DNA of 64,000 nucleotides from Pseudocercospora fijiensis CIRAD86 (lineage: Eukaryota; Ascomycota; Dothideomycetes; Mycosphaerellales; Mycosphaerellaceae). Below the pieces are notes generated by a model that saw only the letters and a list, made by a program, of their open reading frames with translations, made no database searches and was not told where the DNA came from. Made by a program: the position numbers and the translations under genes. Below are positions 23,278-34,700 of the stretch, one piece after another (position 1 is the stretch's first letter; the number at the start of each line of letters is the position of its first letter). Where the stretch lies: the NCBI RefSeq assembly GCF_000340215.1, contig NW_006921548.1, positions 764,494 to 828,493 on the forward strand. The letters run 5' to 3'.

Positions 23278-23652
23278 AGTAAGTAGTAATAATAAGCGTT
23301 TAATAGAACTTTAGGTGCGTACCTAAAATTTCCTTACGTTATACCTTATATAACCTTATATAACCTTATAGGCTATTACCTAATACTAGTGCGGCTTAGG
23401 GTTTAAAGCAAATATCGCTATTAGACGCGGCGAATGCCGCTAGCGGGGAATACGTAGTCCGTACGTAACGTAACTTTTCTTCTTTTACAAACCTACTCCC
23501 TCTTCTTAACTTAAACATTAATATTAACCTTCTGTAGCACTTACTATTACTAGCACTAGAATAGGTATATACCTAAAGTTTCTTTAAAAATACTAATAGT
23601 TAAACTATTTTCGAAAGAAATACATTACTATAATCGCGAAAAAACTATAGCT
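23278..23652. promoter_or_regulatory. divergent intergenic region, copy A
   Basis: A 375-bp spacer between the minus-strand gene and the SNF2 gene, presumably a shared promoter region (inference). It contains two single palindromes, at 23,307-23,331 and 23,560-23,580, both of the ctttaggtgcgtacctaaag type. Confidence 0.55.
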
Positions 23653-25167
23653 ATAAGTTCCCTACTTATCCCTAGCGCGCGTAAGCGTAAATTAGGTACT
23701 AGTCCGCTAAGCGACCCGCCCTAAACCCCGACGTCTACTACTAAGAAGTAGTATACCCTACTACTTAGCCTTAGCGATGCTTCCCCGAAAGAATCGCTAG
23801 TAAAGAAGGCTAAGACCGCTAATACGCCTAAGAAGTTAACTAAAGCTAAGTAGGACAAGACTATCGGTATAGAGATAGACTAAGATAAGCTTAACCTAGC
23901 CGAGTAGAGGTTTAAGGAAGGTCGCATTAATAGCTTTAAGGCTATTATAGATAAGACCCGCGGCGCGGTAATAGCCCTATCCTATAGTTAAGGTGTCTAT
24001 ATAGCCGCCTACTCCTCTAGATTTATTAAGAACGAGACTACCGTAAGAGCTATAGAGATCCTAGTCGGCGACTAGTTCGTACGTATAATAACGAAGCTCG
24101 AGCTAGCGTTTAAGTATTTCTACTTTTATCGCGTCGTAAGTATAATAGGCCTAAGTATACCCCCTTTTTTTTATTCTTTTTTTCCTTTACCGTTATATCG
24201 ATTCTACTTAAAAGATAAAACTTTAGGTATATACCTATTCTACGCGTTAAATAGGTACGTACCTAAAGTTTCCTTAAAATACTACGATTTAGATATACGC
24301 CTTAAGTTAACTCTAAAGATAAAACTTTAGGTATATACCTATTCTATATATTAAATAGGTACGTACCTAAAGTTTCTTCGAAGGTTTATAATTTAGATAT
24401 ACGCCTAAAGTTTCTATATTCTCAATTCTCCTCTTTAGAATAGTACTAAGTTATTATAGCGAACATTTAGTAAATACGAGAGCGCGTCGGCTAAGTACGC
24501 TAGACCCCTAGCGGGTATTCGCCGTAAGGCTAGACTAACTAAGCGTAAGGGCAAACAGCCCGTTTTATTAGAATACGTTAGCGATAGCGAAGACGCCTAA
24601 GGTTTAGACAATATAGTAGAGTAAGACCCTAATAACGACGTCGATAAGATAGATATCGACGAGAAAGATAACGGTAACTAGTAGAGCTACCGACTCTAGC
24701 TTACGCCTAATAAGATCCTTAAGACTATCTCTAGCTTTACTAAAGGCTAGATTAAGGTTAAGAGTATAATAGCGGAGGACGACGACGTCGTAGATCGCGC
24801 TCTTTCGGGCCCGCGCTATCCCGATACCGTTAAGGGTAACCTAAAGTATATAGCCTTTATCTATATCCGCGCCGTATAGAAGATAAAGGTTATTCTAGAC
24901 TCCCTCGATCCTATAATCGATCGGCTAGATCTAGCGTATATTCCTACGTTCTTCGTAAGTACTCCTACTACGCTTTATAGACCTACTCTCTAGCTAGTCT
25001 ACCTAGTTCTAGGCCTAGATATATACGGAGAAGACCTCTATCGAGGACTACTACTCTTATATCTATATAATAAGATAAAGAATAAGAATAATAATAATAA
25101 CTCGGTTAACCTATTACTCGAGCCGATAAAGATCTCCCGCGTCGCTACTACTACTACCCTAGTCTAT
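23653..25167 (+). pseudogene. SNF2-type helicase, 5' part only, copy A
   Basis: Matches exon 1, intron 1 and the first 708 nt of exon 2 of the SNF2 gene in copy B (39,608 onward). The start is an ATG turned ATA (MSSLLIPSARKRKLGTS). It ends abruptly where the 1,164-bp satellite starts, before any helicase motif, so this copy could never have made a working enzyme. Exon 1 is 483 nt and intron 1 is at 24,136-24,459. Confidence 0.85.
24136..24459 (+). other. SNF2 intron 1, copy A, with palindromes
   Basis: Donor gtaagt, acceptor ttattatag, phase 0. Inside are two paired palindromes (24,217-24,270 and 24,322-24,376) and one eroded single (about 24,391-24,414). The layout is identical in copy B. 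Confidence 0.8.
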
Positions 25168-25338
25168 TCTACTAGTAAAAATCGGGCTTAGGGCTAGTAT
25201 AAAAAGTGACTAAATTTAAGTAATTAGTATAGTTCTAGAAGGGTTATAGGTCCTAAACGACGGCTAGAATAGTCTAGTATTTAATAGGGCCTCGCTACGT
25301 CGCCGTCGCTATTATTTGTTTTAGGCTTTCTCGGGCTA

Positions 25339-25421
25339 GGGCTGCCAAGCGTTACACTAGGGTTGCCAAGCGTTACACTAGGGCTGCCAAGCGTTACACT
25401 AGGGCTGCCAAGCGTTACACT
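25339..25421 (+). repeat. internal 21-bp minisatellite of the satellite unit (first unit)
   Basis: Four tandem gggctgccaagcgttacacta copies. The same array occurs in each later unit and, diverged, at the copy B border (about 28,833-28,910). Confidence 0.9.
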
Positions 25422-25429
25422 TGCCTAGA

Positions 25430-25458
25430 AGTATTTTTAATAAATTAATAAAAATACT
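25430..25458 (+). repeat. perfect hairpin in the satellite unit
   Basis: Arms agtattttta and taaaaatact (10 bp) around a 9-nt AT loop. It occurs again about 200 bp later in the same unit and in every unit. Confidence 0.85.
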
Positions 25459-28400
25459 AGGGCGGTTTCTACGTATTATACTCGATATAATAGGCCTAGA
25501 ACTACGACTTAGAAGTAGTATACTAGTAGTAATAGGGGTTAGGGGGGTCCTACTACTATATAGGGTAGCCAAGCGTTACACTCGGGCTGCTAAGCGTTAC
25601 ACTTGCCTAGAAGTATTTTTAATAAATTAATAAAAATACTAGGCTGACTTCTACGTATTATACTCGATATATTAGGCCTAGAACTACGACTTAGAAGTAT
25701 TCTACTAGTAATAATGAGGGTTCTAAGTATAGGGTCTTATAAAAATTAGGTAGAAATTCAAAGGAATTTTCATTAAATCTCTAAGTAGGTAAATAAATTA
25801 TATCGAGTACTATAGATTTATTCTAACGGTCTAGCTATCGAATAAGTAGTATAAAATAGTAGTAATCATATTTTTAGTCCCAAGTACTAATAAAAATTAG
25901 CTAAAAATTCAAGGCAACTAGAATAAAATATCTAAGTAAGTAAATAAATCGTAGCAAATTTCTACTAACTGTCTACGATATTTTAGCGGCTAAATAGCTA
26001 GTATAGGGTTAGGGTTCGATTTAATTAGGGTAATATAGTCTAGTATTAGGGCTATTATACCCTGATCTTTTATAGAAATTTACTATCTAAGCCATACTAA
26101 ACGATTCTATAGACGGCTCTATCGACGTATTTCGTCGGGACCGTCCCTCGGAAATACCCCGGTCCGCTTAGTCAGCACGACAGGGTTAGGGTTAGGCATA
26201 GTAGTAGTAGGTTATTAGTTTTGAATATTTAATTCGATTACTAAGTAGTATAAAACAGTAGTGATTTATTCAAGTACGTAGCATATTTTTAATATTCGAA
26301 TAAAAATACTATAGAATGTTCTAGGACGTATTCTACTAGTAAAAATCGGGCTTAGGGCTAGTATAAAAAGTGACTAAATTTAAGTAATTAGTATAGTTCT
26401 AGAAGGGTTATAGGTCCTAAACGACGGCTAGAATAGTCTAGTATTTAATAGGGCCTCGCTACGTCGCCGTCGCTATTATTTGTTTTAGGCTTTCTCGGGC
26501 TAGGGCTGCCAAGCGTTACACTAGGGTTGCCAAGCGTTACACTAGGGCTGCCAAGCGTTACACTAGGGCTGCCAAGCGTTACACTTGCCTAGAAGTATTT
26601 TTAATAAATTAATAAAAATACTAGGGCGGTTTCTACGTATTATACTCGATATAATAGGCCTAGAACTACGACTTAGAAGTAGTATACTAGTAGTAATAGG
26701 GGTTAGGGGGGTCCTACTACTATATAGGGTAGCCAAGCGTTACACTCGGGCTGCTAAGCGTTACACTTGCCTAGAAGTATTTTTAATAAATTAATAAAAA
26801 TACTAGGCTGACTTCTACGTATTATACTCGATATATTAGGCCTAGAACTACGACTTAGAAGTATTCTACTAGTAATAATGAGGGTTCTAAGTATAGGGTC
26901 TTATAAAAATTAGGTAGAAATTCAAAGGAATTTTCATTAAATCTCTAAGTAGGTAAATAAATTATATCGAGTACTATAGATTTATTCTAACGGTCTAGCT
27001 ATCGAATAAGTAGTATAAAATAGTAGTAATCATATTTTTAGTCCCAAGTACTAATAAAAATTAGCTAAAAATTCAAGGCAACTAGAATAAAATATCTAAG
27101 TAAGTAAATAAATCGTAGCAAATTTCTACTAACTGTCTACGATATTTTAGCGGCTAAATAGCTAGTATAGGGTTAGGGTTCGATTTAATTAGGGTAATAT
27201 AGTCTAGTATTAGGGCTATTATACCCTGATCTTTTATAGAAACTTACTATCTAAGCCATACAAAACGATTCTATAGACGGCTCTATCGACGTATTTCGTC
27301 GGGACCGTCCCTCGGAAATACCCCGGTCCGCTTAGTCAGCACGACAGGGTTAGGGTTAGGCATAGTAGTAGTAGGTTATTAGTTTTGAATATTTAATTCG
27401 ATTACTAAGTAGTATAAAACAGTAGTGATTTATTCAAGTACGTAGCATATTTTTAATATTCGAATAAAAATACTATAGAATGTTCTAGGACGTATTCTAC
27501 TAGTAAAAATCGGGCTTAGGGCTAGTATAAAAAGTGACTAAATTTAAGTAATTAGTATAGTTCTAGAAGGGTTATAGGTCCTAAACGACGGCTAGAATAG
27601 TCTAGTATTTAATAGGGCCTCGCTACGTCGCCGTCGCTATTATTTGTTTTAGGCTTTCTCGGGCTAGGGCTGCCAAGCGTTACACTAGGGTTGCCAAGCG
27701 TTACACTAGGGCTGCCAAGCGTTACACTAGGGCTGCCAAGCGTTACACTTGCCTAGAAGTATTTTTAATAAATTAATAAAAATACTAGGGCGGTTTCTAC
27801 GTATTATACTCGATATAATAGGCCTAGAACTACGACTTAGAAGTAGTATACTAGTAGTAATAGGGGTTAGGGGGGTCCTACTACTATATAGGGTAGCCAA
27901 GCGTTACACTCGGGCTGCTAAGCGTTACACTTGCCTAGAAGTATTTTTAATAAATTAATAAAAATACTAGGCTGACTTCTACGTATTATACTCGATATAT
28001 TAGGCCTAGAACTACGACTTAGAAGTATTCTACTAGTAATAATGAGGGTTCTAAGTATAGGGTCTTATAAAAATTAGGTAGAAATTCAAAGGAATTTTCA
28101 TTAAATCTCTAAGTAGGTAAATAAATTATATCGAGTACTATAGATTTATTCTAACGGTCTAGCTATCGAATAAGTAGTATAAAATAGTAGTAATCATATT
28201 TTTAGTCCCAAGTACTAATAAAAATTAGCTAAAAATTCAAGGCAACTAGAATAAAATATCTAAGTAAGTAAATAAATCGTAGCAAATTTCTACTAACTGT
28301 CTACGATATTTTAGCGGCTAAATAGCTAGTATAGGGTTAGGGTTCGATTTAATTAGGGTAATATAGTCTAGTATTAGGGCTATTATACCCTGATCTTTTA

Positions 28401-28970
28401 TAGAAACTTACTATCTAAGCTATACAAAACGATTCTATAGACGGCTCTATCGACGTATTTCGTCGGGACCGTCCCTCGGAAATACCCCGGTCCGCTTAGT
28501 CAGCACGACAGGGTTAGGGTTAGGCATAGTAGTAGTAGGTTATTAGTTTTGAATATTTAATTCGATTACTAAGTAGTATAAAACAGTAGTGATTTATTCA
28601 AGTACGTAGCATATTTTTAATATTCGAATAAAAATACTATAGAATGTTCTAGGACGTATTCTACTAGTAAAAATCGGGCTTAGGGCTAGTATAAAAAGTG
28701 ACTAAATTTAAGTAATTAGTATAGTTCTAGAAGGGTTATAGGTCCTAAACGACGGCTAGAATAGTCTAGTATTTAATAGGGCCTCGCTACGTCGCCGTCG
28801 CTATTATTTGTTTTAGGCTTTCTCGGGCTAGGGCTGCTAAGCGTTATACTAGGGTTGCCAAGCGTTACACTAGGGCTGCTAAGCGTTACACTAGGGCTAC
28901 TAAGCGTTACTATAAGGCACTTTGGGGTTAGGGTTAGGCATATAGCGGGCGTATAGCAGGGCGCCGGCGT

Positions 28971-29657
28971 CGGGCTAATTAGCTATAACTAGCGATACGG
29001 TAAGGGCCGCGGGCTAATTAGCTATAACTAGCGATAGGAACGCTCGCCCTCGCGCGCGACGTCGACGAGCCCTATTTACTATTTATCGCCTCCCTTATAG
29101 AACTATTCTCTATTTATTCGATATTATAATATCGAAGGTATAAAAGAATATATTCTCGCGCCTACTCGTAGGCCGCCTACGTATATTGCGAGCTAAATAA
29201 GAAGGCGGTCGCATTCTTAGTCGTATCTCGACTACGCCCGCGTCGGGCTAATTAGCTATAACTAGCGATACGGTAAGGGCCGCGGGCTAATTAGCTATAA
29301 CTAGCGATAGGAACGCTCGCCCTCGCGCGCGACGTCGACGAGCCCTATTTACTATTTATCGCCTCCCTTATAGAACTATTCTCTATTTATTCGATATTAT
29401 AATATCGAAGGCATAAAAGAATATATTCTCGCGCCTGCTTGTAGGCCGCCTACGTATATTGCGAGCTAAACAAGAAGGCGGTCGTATTCTTAGTCGTGTC
29501 TCGACTACGCCCGCGTCGGGCTAATTAGCTATAACTAGCGATACGGCAAGGGCCGCGGGCTAATTAGCTATAACTAGCGATAGGAACGCTCGCCCTCGCG
29601 CGCGACGTCGACTAGCCCTATTTACTATTTATCGCCTCCCTTATAGAACTATTCTCT
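28971..29657 (+). repeat. 273-bp tandem repeats, copy B (2.5 units)
   Basis: Units start at 28,971, 29,244 and 29,517, with the same period and the same third-unit truncation as in copy A. Confidence 0.92.
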
Positions 29658-30886
29658 TAGAGTACTCTCTATAAGCTATACCGCGAAGATACCCTCCGCG
29701 GCCTTCGCGAAGCAGTCTTAATAACTCGCTATACTCTATATGCCGCTAAGGACGCATTTAATAGCAAAGTCGGTATCTATACTAAGGTAAGTCTCGCCTT
29801 TACCCCTTTAACGCGCCGCCCGTTATATACTAACCTAAGTAGGTTTATATCTGCGGCGCGACTTTGTCTATACGTAGCTTCGCCGTCCGCGTTACTTTTA
29901 GTCTCCTCCGTACTAGTAAGAAAGTTCTATAGGAACCGCGAAGATGCCCTCCGCGGCCTTCGCGAAGTAGTCTTAATAACTCGCTACACTCTATATGCCG
30001 CTAAGGACGTATTTAATAGCAAAGTCGGCATCTATACGAAGGTTAGTCTCGCCTTTACCCCTTTAACGCGCCGCCCGTTATATACTAACCTAAGTAGGTT
30101 TACATCTACGGCGCGACTTTGTCTATACGTAGCTTCGCCGTCCGCGTTACTTTTAGTCTCCTCCGTACTAGTAAGAAAGTTCTATAGGAACAGTTAAAGC
30201 GCCTTATCGCCGGCAGCTTAGTCGTTCTTATACTAATAAATAACAAGTTCGTATCTCGCGCTATTGTCGCTACTATTGCCGCTCGACTACTAGAGGGACT
30301 TTAGTAGAATCTACCTAAGCTTAATCTCGCCTTTGCCCGTCCCGAGGAGTTAGAGCTAGATCCTACTATAGAATATCTTATAGTAGAGGACCGTAGCGGA
30401 CTTTTCGAAGCCAATCGGCACACCTTGCTTAGCCTTTAGCATATAATACGCGAGGGTTTCCCCTTATTAGAGTACCTCGTTAGTATATAGCCTTATATTT
30501 CGGCGCCTAAGTATTTCAAAGCATAGCCGAAGCGAGATCTAAGCTCTGTCCTAGTTAATAACTCTAACGAGAGCTTCGAGAATGTTAATATAGTTAAGCA
30601 CTAGCCTTCTAAGCCTAATAGTACTCTAGACGCCTCCTAACTAGAAGCGCTCCGTCGTATTCTAACGGCGCGTCTTGCTATTATTTAAGGCCTACCCGGT
30701 ACTAGCAAGACCTATGTCTCTATATAAGCTATTAAAGTAATGCTCGAGAACTAGAATAAGGGAGATCTACTAATAATTATCGCTTATTAGACTAACTACG
30801 CTATCGACTAGTTTTTACGTTATATCGCTATATTCGAGGAAGAATTTACACGTCTCGGTAGTCGTAGTAAGGACAAGGATATCGTT
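29658..30886 (+). pseudogene. ZNFX1/NFX1-type SF1 helicase, truncated, copy B
   Basis: Better preserved than copy A. It reads through the family's N-terminal portion to the P-loop IIQGLPGTSKTYVS (GLPGTSK at 30,689-30,709), then LLIIIAYQTNYAIDQFL and RLGSRSKDKDIVKP, and stops at the hairpin repeats at 30,887. The same 255-bp duplication is present (units at 29,681 and 29,936), with introns 29,787-29,842 and 30,042-30,097. Motif II and the rest of the helicase are missing in both copies, so the truncation came before the element was duplicated. Confidence 0.87.
29681..30190 (+). repeat. 255-bp tandem duplication, copy B
   Basis: Two units with exact 255-bp spacing, each with a 56-bp intron. 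The first donor is intact gtaagt, the second gttagt. Confidence 0.88.
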
Positions 30887-30960
30887 AAGCCGCTTCGTTA
30901 AGATACGACGAAGCGCTTCTAGTTAGTAAGCCGCTTCGCTAGGATACGACGAAGCGCTTA
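30887..30960 (+). repeat. 41-bp hairpin repeats, copy B (2 units)
   Basis: Units start at 30,887 and 30,928. Each has the cgcttcgt / acgaagcg stem or a one-step variant. Copy A has three units. Confidence 0.85.
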
Positions 30961-31430
30961 AGAAACATTAAAGTAAGAAGGCGTTCGTATTCTAAGTCGT
31001 ATCTCGACCGCGCCCGCGTCTAGCTAATTAGCTATAACTAGCGATACGGCCCTCGCTCCGTTAGAACGCGACGGAGCGCTTCTAGTTAAGAAATATACGG
31101 GGTACGTATTCCCCTACCCCTTACCCTCCGGTTCCGTAAGTAGGGATTTACCTGTCTTCTTAGCTATACTTTTAGTCTTATATTAAGTATACGAGGTACC
31201 CTTTCCCGAAATCTAGCTAACCTGTCTGCCCGACATTAATTAAACATTATTAGAACCTAGCTAACTATCTAATTAAATAGCCTTCCTTCGCTATTACGGA
31301 AGGCTACTACGAACCTTATCCCGTATCTCGTATTACTCCGCCTATCGCCTAGCAAGGACTTTTACCTTTAATAACAGACCTACTAGTAATACTCTTTAGG
31401 TTTACTTAACCTACAGTCCGATAGAGGAAC

Positions 31431-31495
31431 AACTTAAAACTTTTAGTACGCACCTAAAACTAGGCGTTTAAGGTGCGCACCTAAAGTTTTAAGTT
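31431..31495 (+). repeat. paired palindrome upstream of the large gene, copy B
   Basis: Outer arms aacttaaaac / gttttaagtt enclose two inner palindromes (ttagtacgcacctaaa and ttaaggtgcgcacctaaa). Copy A has one inner palindrome and is 27 bp shorter here. Confidence 0.85.
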
Positions 31496-31774
31496 GTTTA
31501 CGGTATCCTTTAATTGCTAGACTTTAGGTTTTGCAACGTCTACGGGAAGGCCGTAGGTAGTATACGAACCTGCTTGTACGTACTACTTTATACGCAAAAT
31601 ATACTGCGCTACTATTCCTTGCTCTCTTATATACAAAATGTATCGCTAGAAAGGGGTAGCCCTTTCTAGTATTAGTAGTTTCCGCGAGATAGAACTACTA
31701 CCTCCTCGAATTCTATACTTATTAGCGCGGCTTATATATAAGCTTTGCCCTCCGCTATTAACGGAATTAATACG

Positions 31775-34700
31775 ATGCCGCCTAAAGGATAGCGTAAGCT
31801 ACTCGGTACTAAAGAGGAAGAGCGGAAGAAGAAGGCCGAACGTACCGCGAGGAAGTTAGCGAGTACGGCTCTACGACGAGCCTAGAAGAAAGTATAGTAA
31901 GCCGAGTAAGACCTAGGCGTAGCATCTTCTTCGTCTGCGCTGCTACTATATCTAGCCGCTATATCGTCTACCTCCTCGGCTACCTAACCTATCCCCTATA
32001 TTAACCCTCTGCTTCGTAGCTAAATAGGCGTAGTAGGTAGTTAAACACTCTAGAGTTAGCACTATTCGGCTAGTTAGGGACGGCTACTTCTCCTAGCACT
32101 ACGACTACTGCCGCTCTCTTTATAGATAGCGCCGCGTATAAACACTAGAGATAGGCTATAGCTCCTCGCTACCTATATTAACTAGCTCGAGATCGACGAT
32201 GTTATCGCGGTAGTCGATTAATTTACTAGAGCTAACGCCGCTAGCTCTGCTCTAAGGGATAGTACTTCTACGTCTATCGTTTAATAATCGATCGTATAGG
32301 CTGTCCCTATCTACGACTAGCCTCGGTTAGCTATTCGGCGGGCTCCTCTACGTCCCCTTCTCCCTAAAATAGATAGTACTTAACTAGTGTACCTATCTAA
32401 TACTCTCCCTTTATATATAGGTCCTCTTACCCTACGTAGAATAGTTTACTGCCCCGCTCCGATAGCTACTAGATCCCCTTCGTCCGCTATAGCACAATCC
32501 CTACTAGCGCTAGCTTCTATACTAGCGATACCTCCCGCGCTAGCTTCTATACTAGCGATATCTCCCGCGCTAGCTTCTATACTAGCGATACCTCCCGCGC
32601 TAGCTTCTATACTAGCGATACCTCCCGCGCTAGCTTCTATACTAGCGATACCTCCCGCGCTAGCTTCTATACTAGCGATACCTCCCGCGCTAGCTTCTAT
32701 ACTAGCGATACCTCCCGCGCTAGCTTCTATACTAGCGATACCTCCCTAGCTAGCTTCTATACTAGCGATACCTCCTACGCTAGCTTCTATACTAGCGACG
32801 CCTTCCTAGCTAGCTTCTATACTAGCGACGTCTTCCCTACTAGCTTCTATACTAGCGACGCCGCCTAAGCCTAACTCCTAAGGAAGCGTAGCTTATTCTT
32901 CCCTATTACTAGCTTCGAAGTCCGCTACTTAACCTGCTTCGCCGACTCCTCGAAGAAGTCTCTCCTTCCCTTCTATTCTAGAGAGCCCCTCGTTGCCGAC
33001 GACGCCGCCTAAGCTAGACTCCTAAGTAAGCGTAGCTTATTCTCCTCTATTATTAGCTTCGAAGTCCGCTACTTAACCTGCTTCGCCGACTTCTCGAAGA
33101 AGTCTCTCCTTCCCTCCTATTCTAGAGAGCCCCTCGTTACCTACTTTAAGAGACAGGACGAATTAACTACTAGCCTCGGTACGGCGTAGTCGACCGATCG
33201 TAAGCGCGAGCATATCTAAGTCTAATTCTAGAGATAGCATTCCTAGCCCTAGCTTAAGGCGAAGCCCGTCTAGATTAAGAGATAGTATTACTAGGTCTGA
33301 TTTAAAAGAGAGCTTATAAAGGCCTCGTCCTAGAGCTTACCTATCGTAGCTATAACGCGGGCTCCTACTACGTATCCGGCTAAATCCTAGAGAGCGCAAC
33401 CCGCGCCCTGCCTTACTAGAACCCCTACTACCGCTACGACCTACGCTACCGCGAGGTCGGTAGGGTCGAGACGATAATAGCGACGTTACGCTCGAAAGCT
33501 CGCGAGTACCTTCGGTAACTAGTAGTTTAATCTAATCGGATTTAAGTAGTCCTTCGAGTAGCGATACTAGGGTTAATTCCGACGAGGAACTAGATAACCT
33601 ACCTATTATATCGACCCCTTATAGTCGGATAGTACTTTACTAAGCGCTTGCCGTAGATAGTTGCTCTTATAAGTATTCCTAAGACTAGGATACGGACGCG
33701 GAAGAAGAGGAGCCGATACCGCCTAAAGTTATACTCGTAGAATTTGTTACTAAGGGTACTACCGCTGCCTTCGCCTAAAGTTAACTTTACTAGCTCCCGG
33801 ATATACTTGCGTACGTCGTAGAGTATAGCAAGCTTCCGACGTATATATACGAGTAGCTCCGAGGCGTCGACTAGCGTAGACTCCTCGCTAGGCAGGTTAA
33901 TAGGGTACCTTCTACGGTCCTATTACTCGAGAAGTCGTACCTTATATCTACTAATTAGCTATTTTACATTACTCGATACTAGGATATTAACGCACTTCTC
34001 CTCCCTATAACCTTACTTACGACCTATAGAGCCGGTATTCGGTTGTTCTATATACCTCGCTTTATAAAGACTATTACTTACGAGTAGTATATACTAGTAG
34101 GCCGCTCTCCGATACGACCCGAACGCTATAAGTATATACGGATCGCGACTAGACTCGATGCTTCTAGATTTAATATATACCTCTTCTTCCCTAACCTTCT
34201 ACTCCCTAAAGCGAATCGAAATCGGAAGATCGACCGGCAACGTCGCTATTATATAAACAAGCGTAAATAGGCTCACTTTATTAATACTATCCTTATTCCT
34301 ACGCTTCGCGATACTTATCCTTCTCGAGTGCTCGTATATTATCCCCTATCCTTCTAGTAAGTATATAATCGCGTATACGCTCGATAGAAACAAGGCATAG
34401 AAGGTAACAATCGTAACGTTAGTAAAATCTCTTACGATATTATAGATCCGCTACCGGCAAATTAAGACCCTATAGTCGACGTAGCTATACTACGACTATA
34501 TTATTTATAGTAGGGTATCGAACGTCGGTTACGTCGAGACTTAGATATATATTAGCGGCGTATAGAACTAGTTATTATATAGTATAGGACTAAAATCCGT
34601 CTAGAGGCATAGACTCCCCTAGAGCTTAAAGAACTCCTCGATTAGTCCCTCGAGCGCTAGTTTAACCCTATATATCGTAATATAGACCGCGCTTAGTTCG

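Larger units (their letters stand above)
13176..25167 (+). repeat. large repeated element, copy A (3'-truncated)
   Basis: This 12-kb block is collinear with 28,912-41,122. Differences are overwhelmingly C/T and G/A, with a few indels: an extra 41-bp hairpin unit here, one palindrome arm missing here, minisatellite length, and the assembly gap. CA and TG are rarer here than in copy B, so this copy is the more heavily RIP-mutated. Order: telomere-like motif, 273-bp repeats, SF1 helicase fragment, large unknown gene, minus-strand gene, start of an SNF2 gene. The SNF2 gene stops abruptly in its second exon, where the 1,164-bp satellite begins. Confidence 0.95.
25166..28911 (+). repeat. 1,164-bp satellite, 3.2 units, not RIP-mutated
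   Basis: Units start at 25,166, 26,330, 27,494 and 28,658 (attctactagtaaaaatcgg); the last is cut at about 28,911. The full units differ at only a handful of positions. CA and TG are common here, unlike both flanks. Each unit holds four 21-22-bp repeats (gggctgccaagcgttacact), a second diverged half with two more, perfect hairpins agtattttta / taaaaatact, and two telomere-like stretches (agggttagggttcg and cagggttagggttaggc). The 69-residue open frames in the units are repeat artefacts with no known motif. The array sits between copy A's truncated end and copy B's left end. Confidence 0.95.

Noticed and set aside
13176..25167. Starship-type giant transposon
   Set aside because: No DUF3435 tyrosine recombinase was recognised at either end, and the tandem satellite arrangement does not fit.
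26001..26200. A true chromosome end at the TTAGGG repeats
   Set aside because: Only two to three repeats each, repeated in every satellite unit and flanked on both sides by long sequence.
25421..27958. Three identical 69-residue open frames at 1,164-bp spacing
   Set aside because: They are the same satellite segment repeated, span hairpins and minisatellite, and have no motif.
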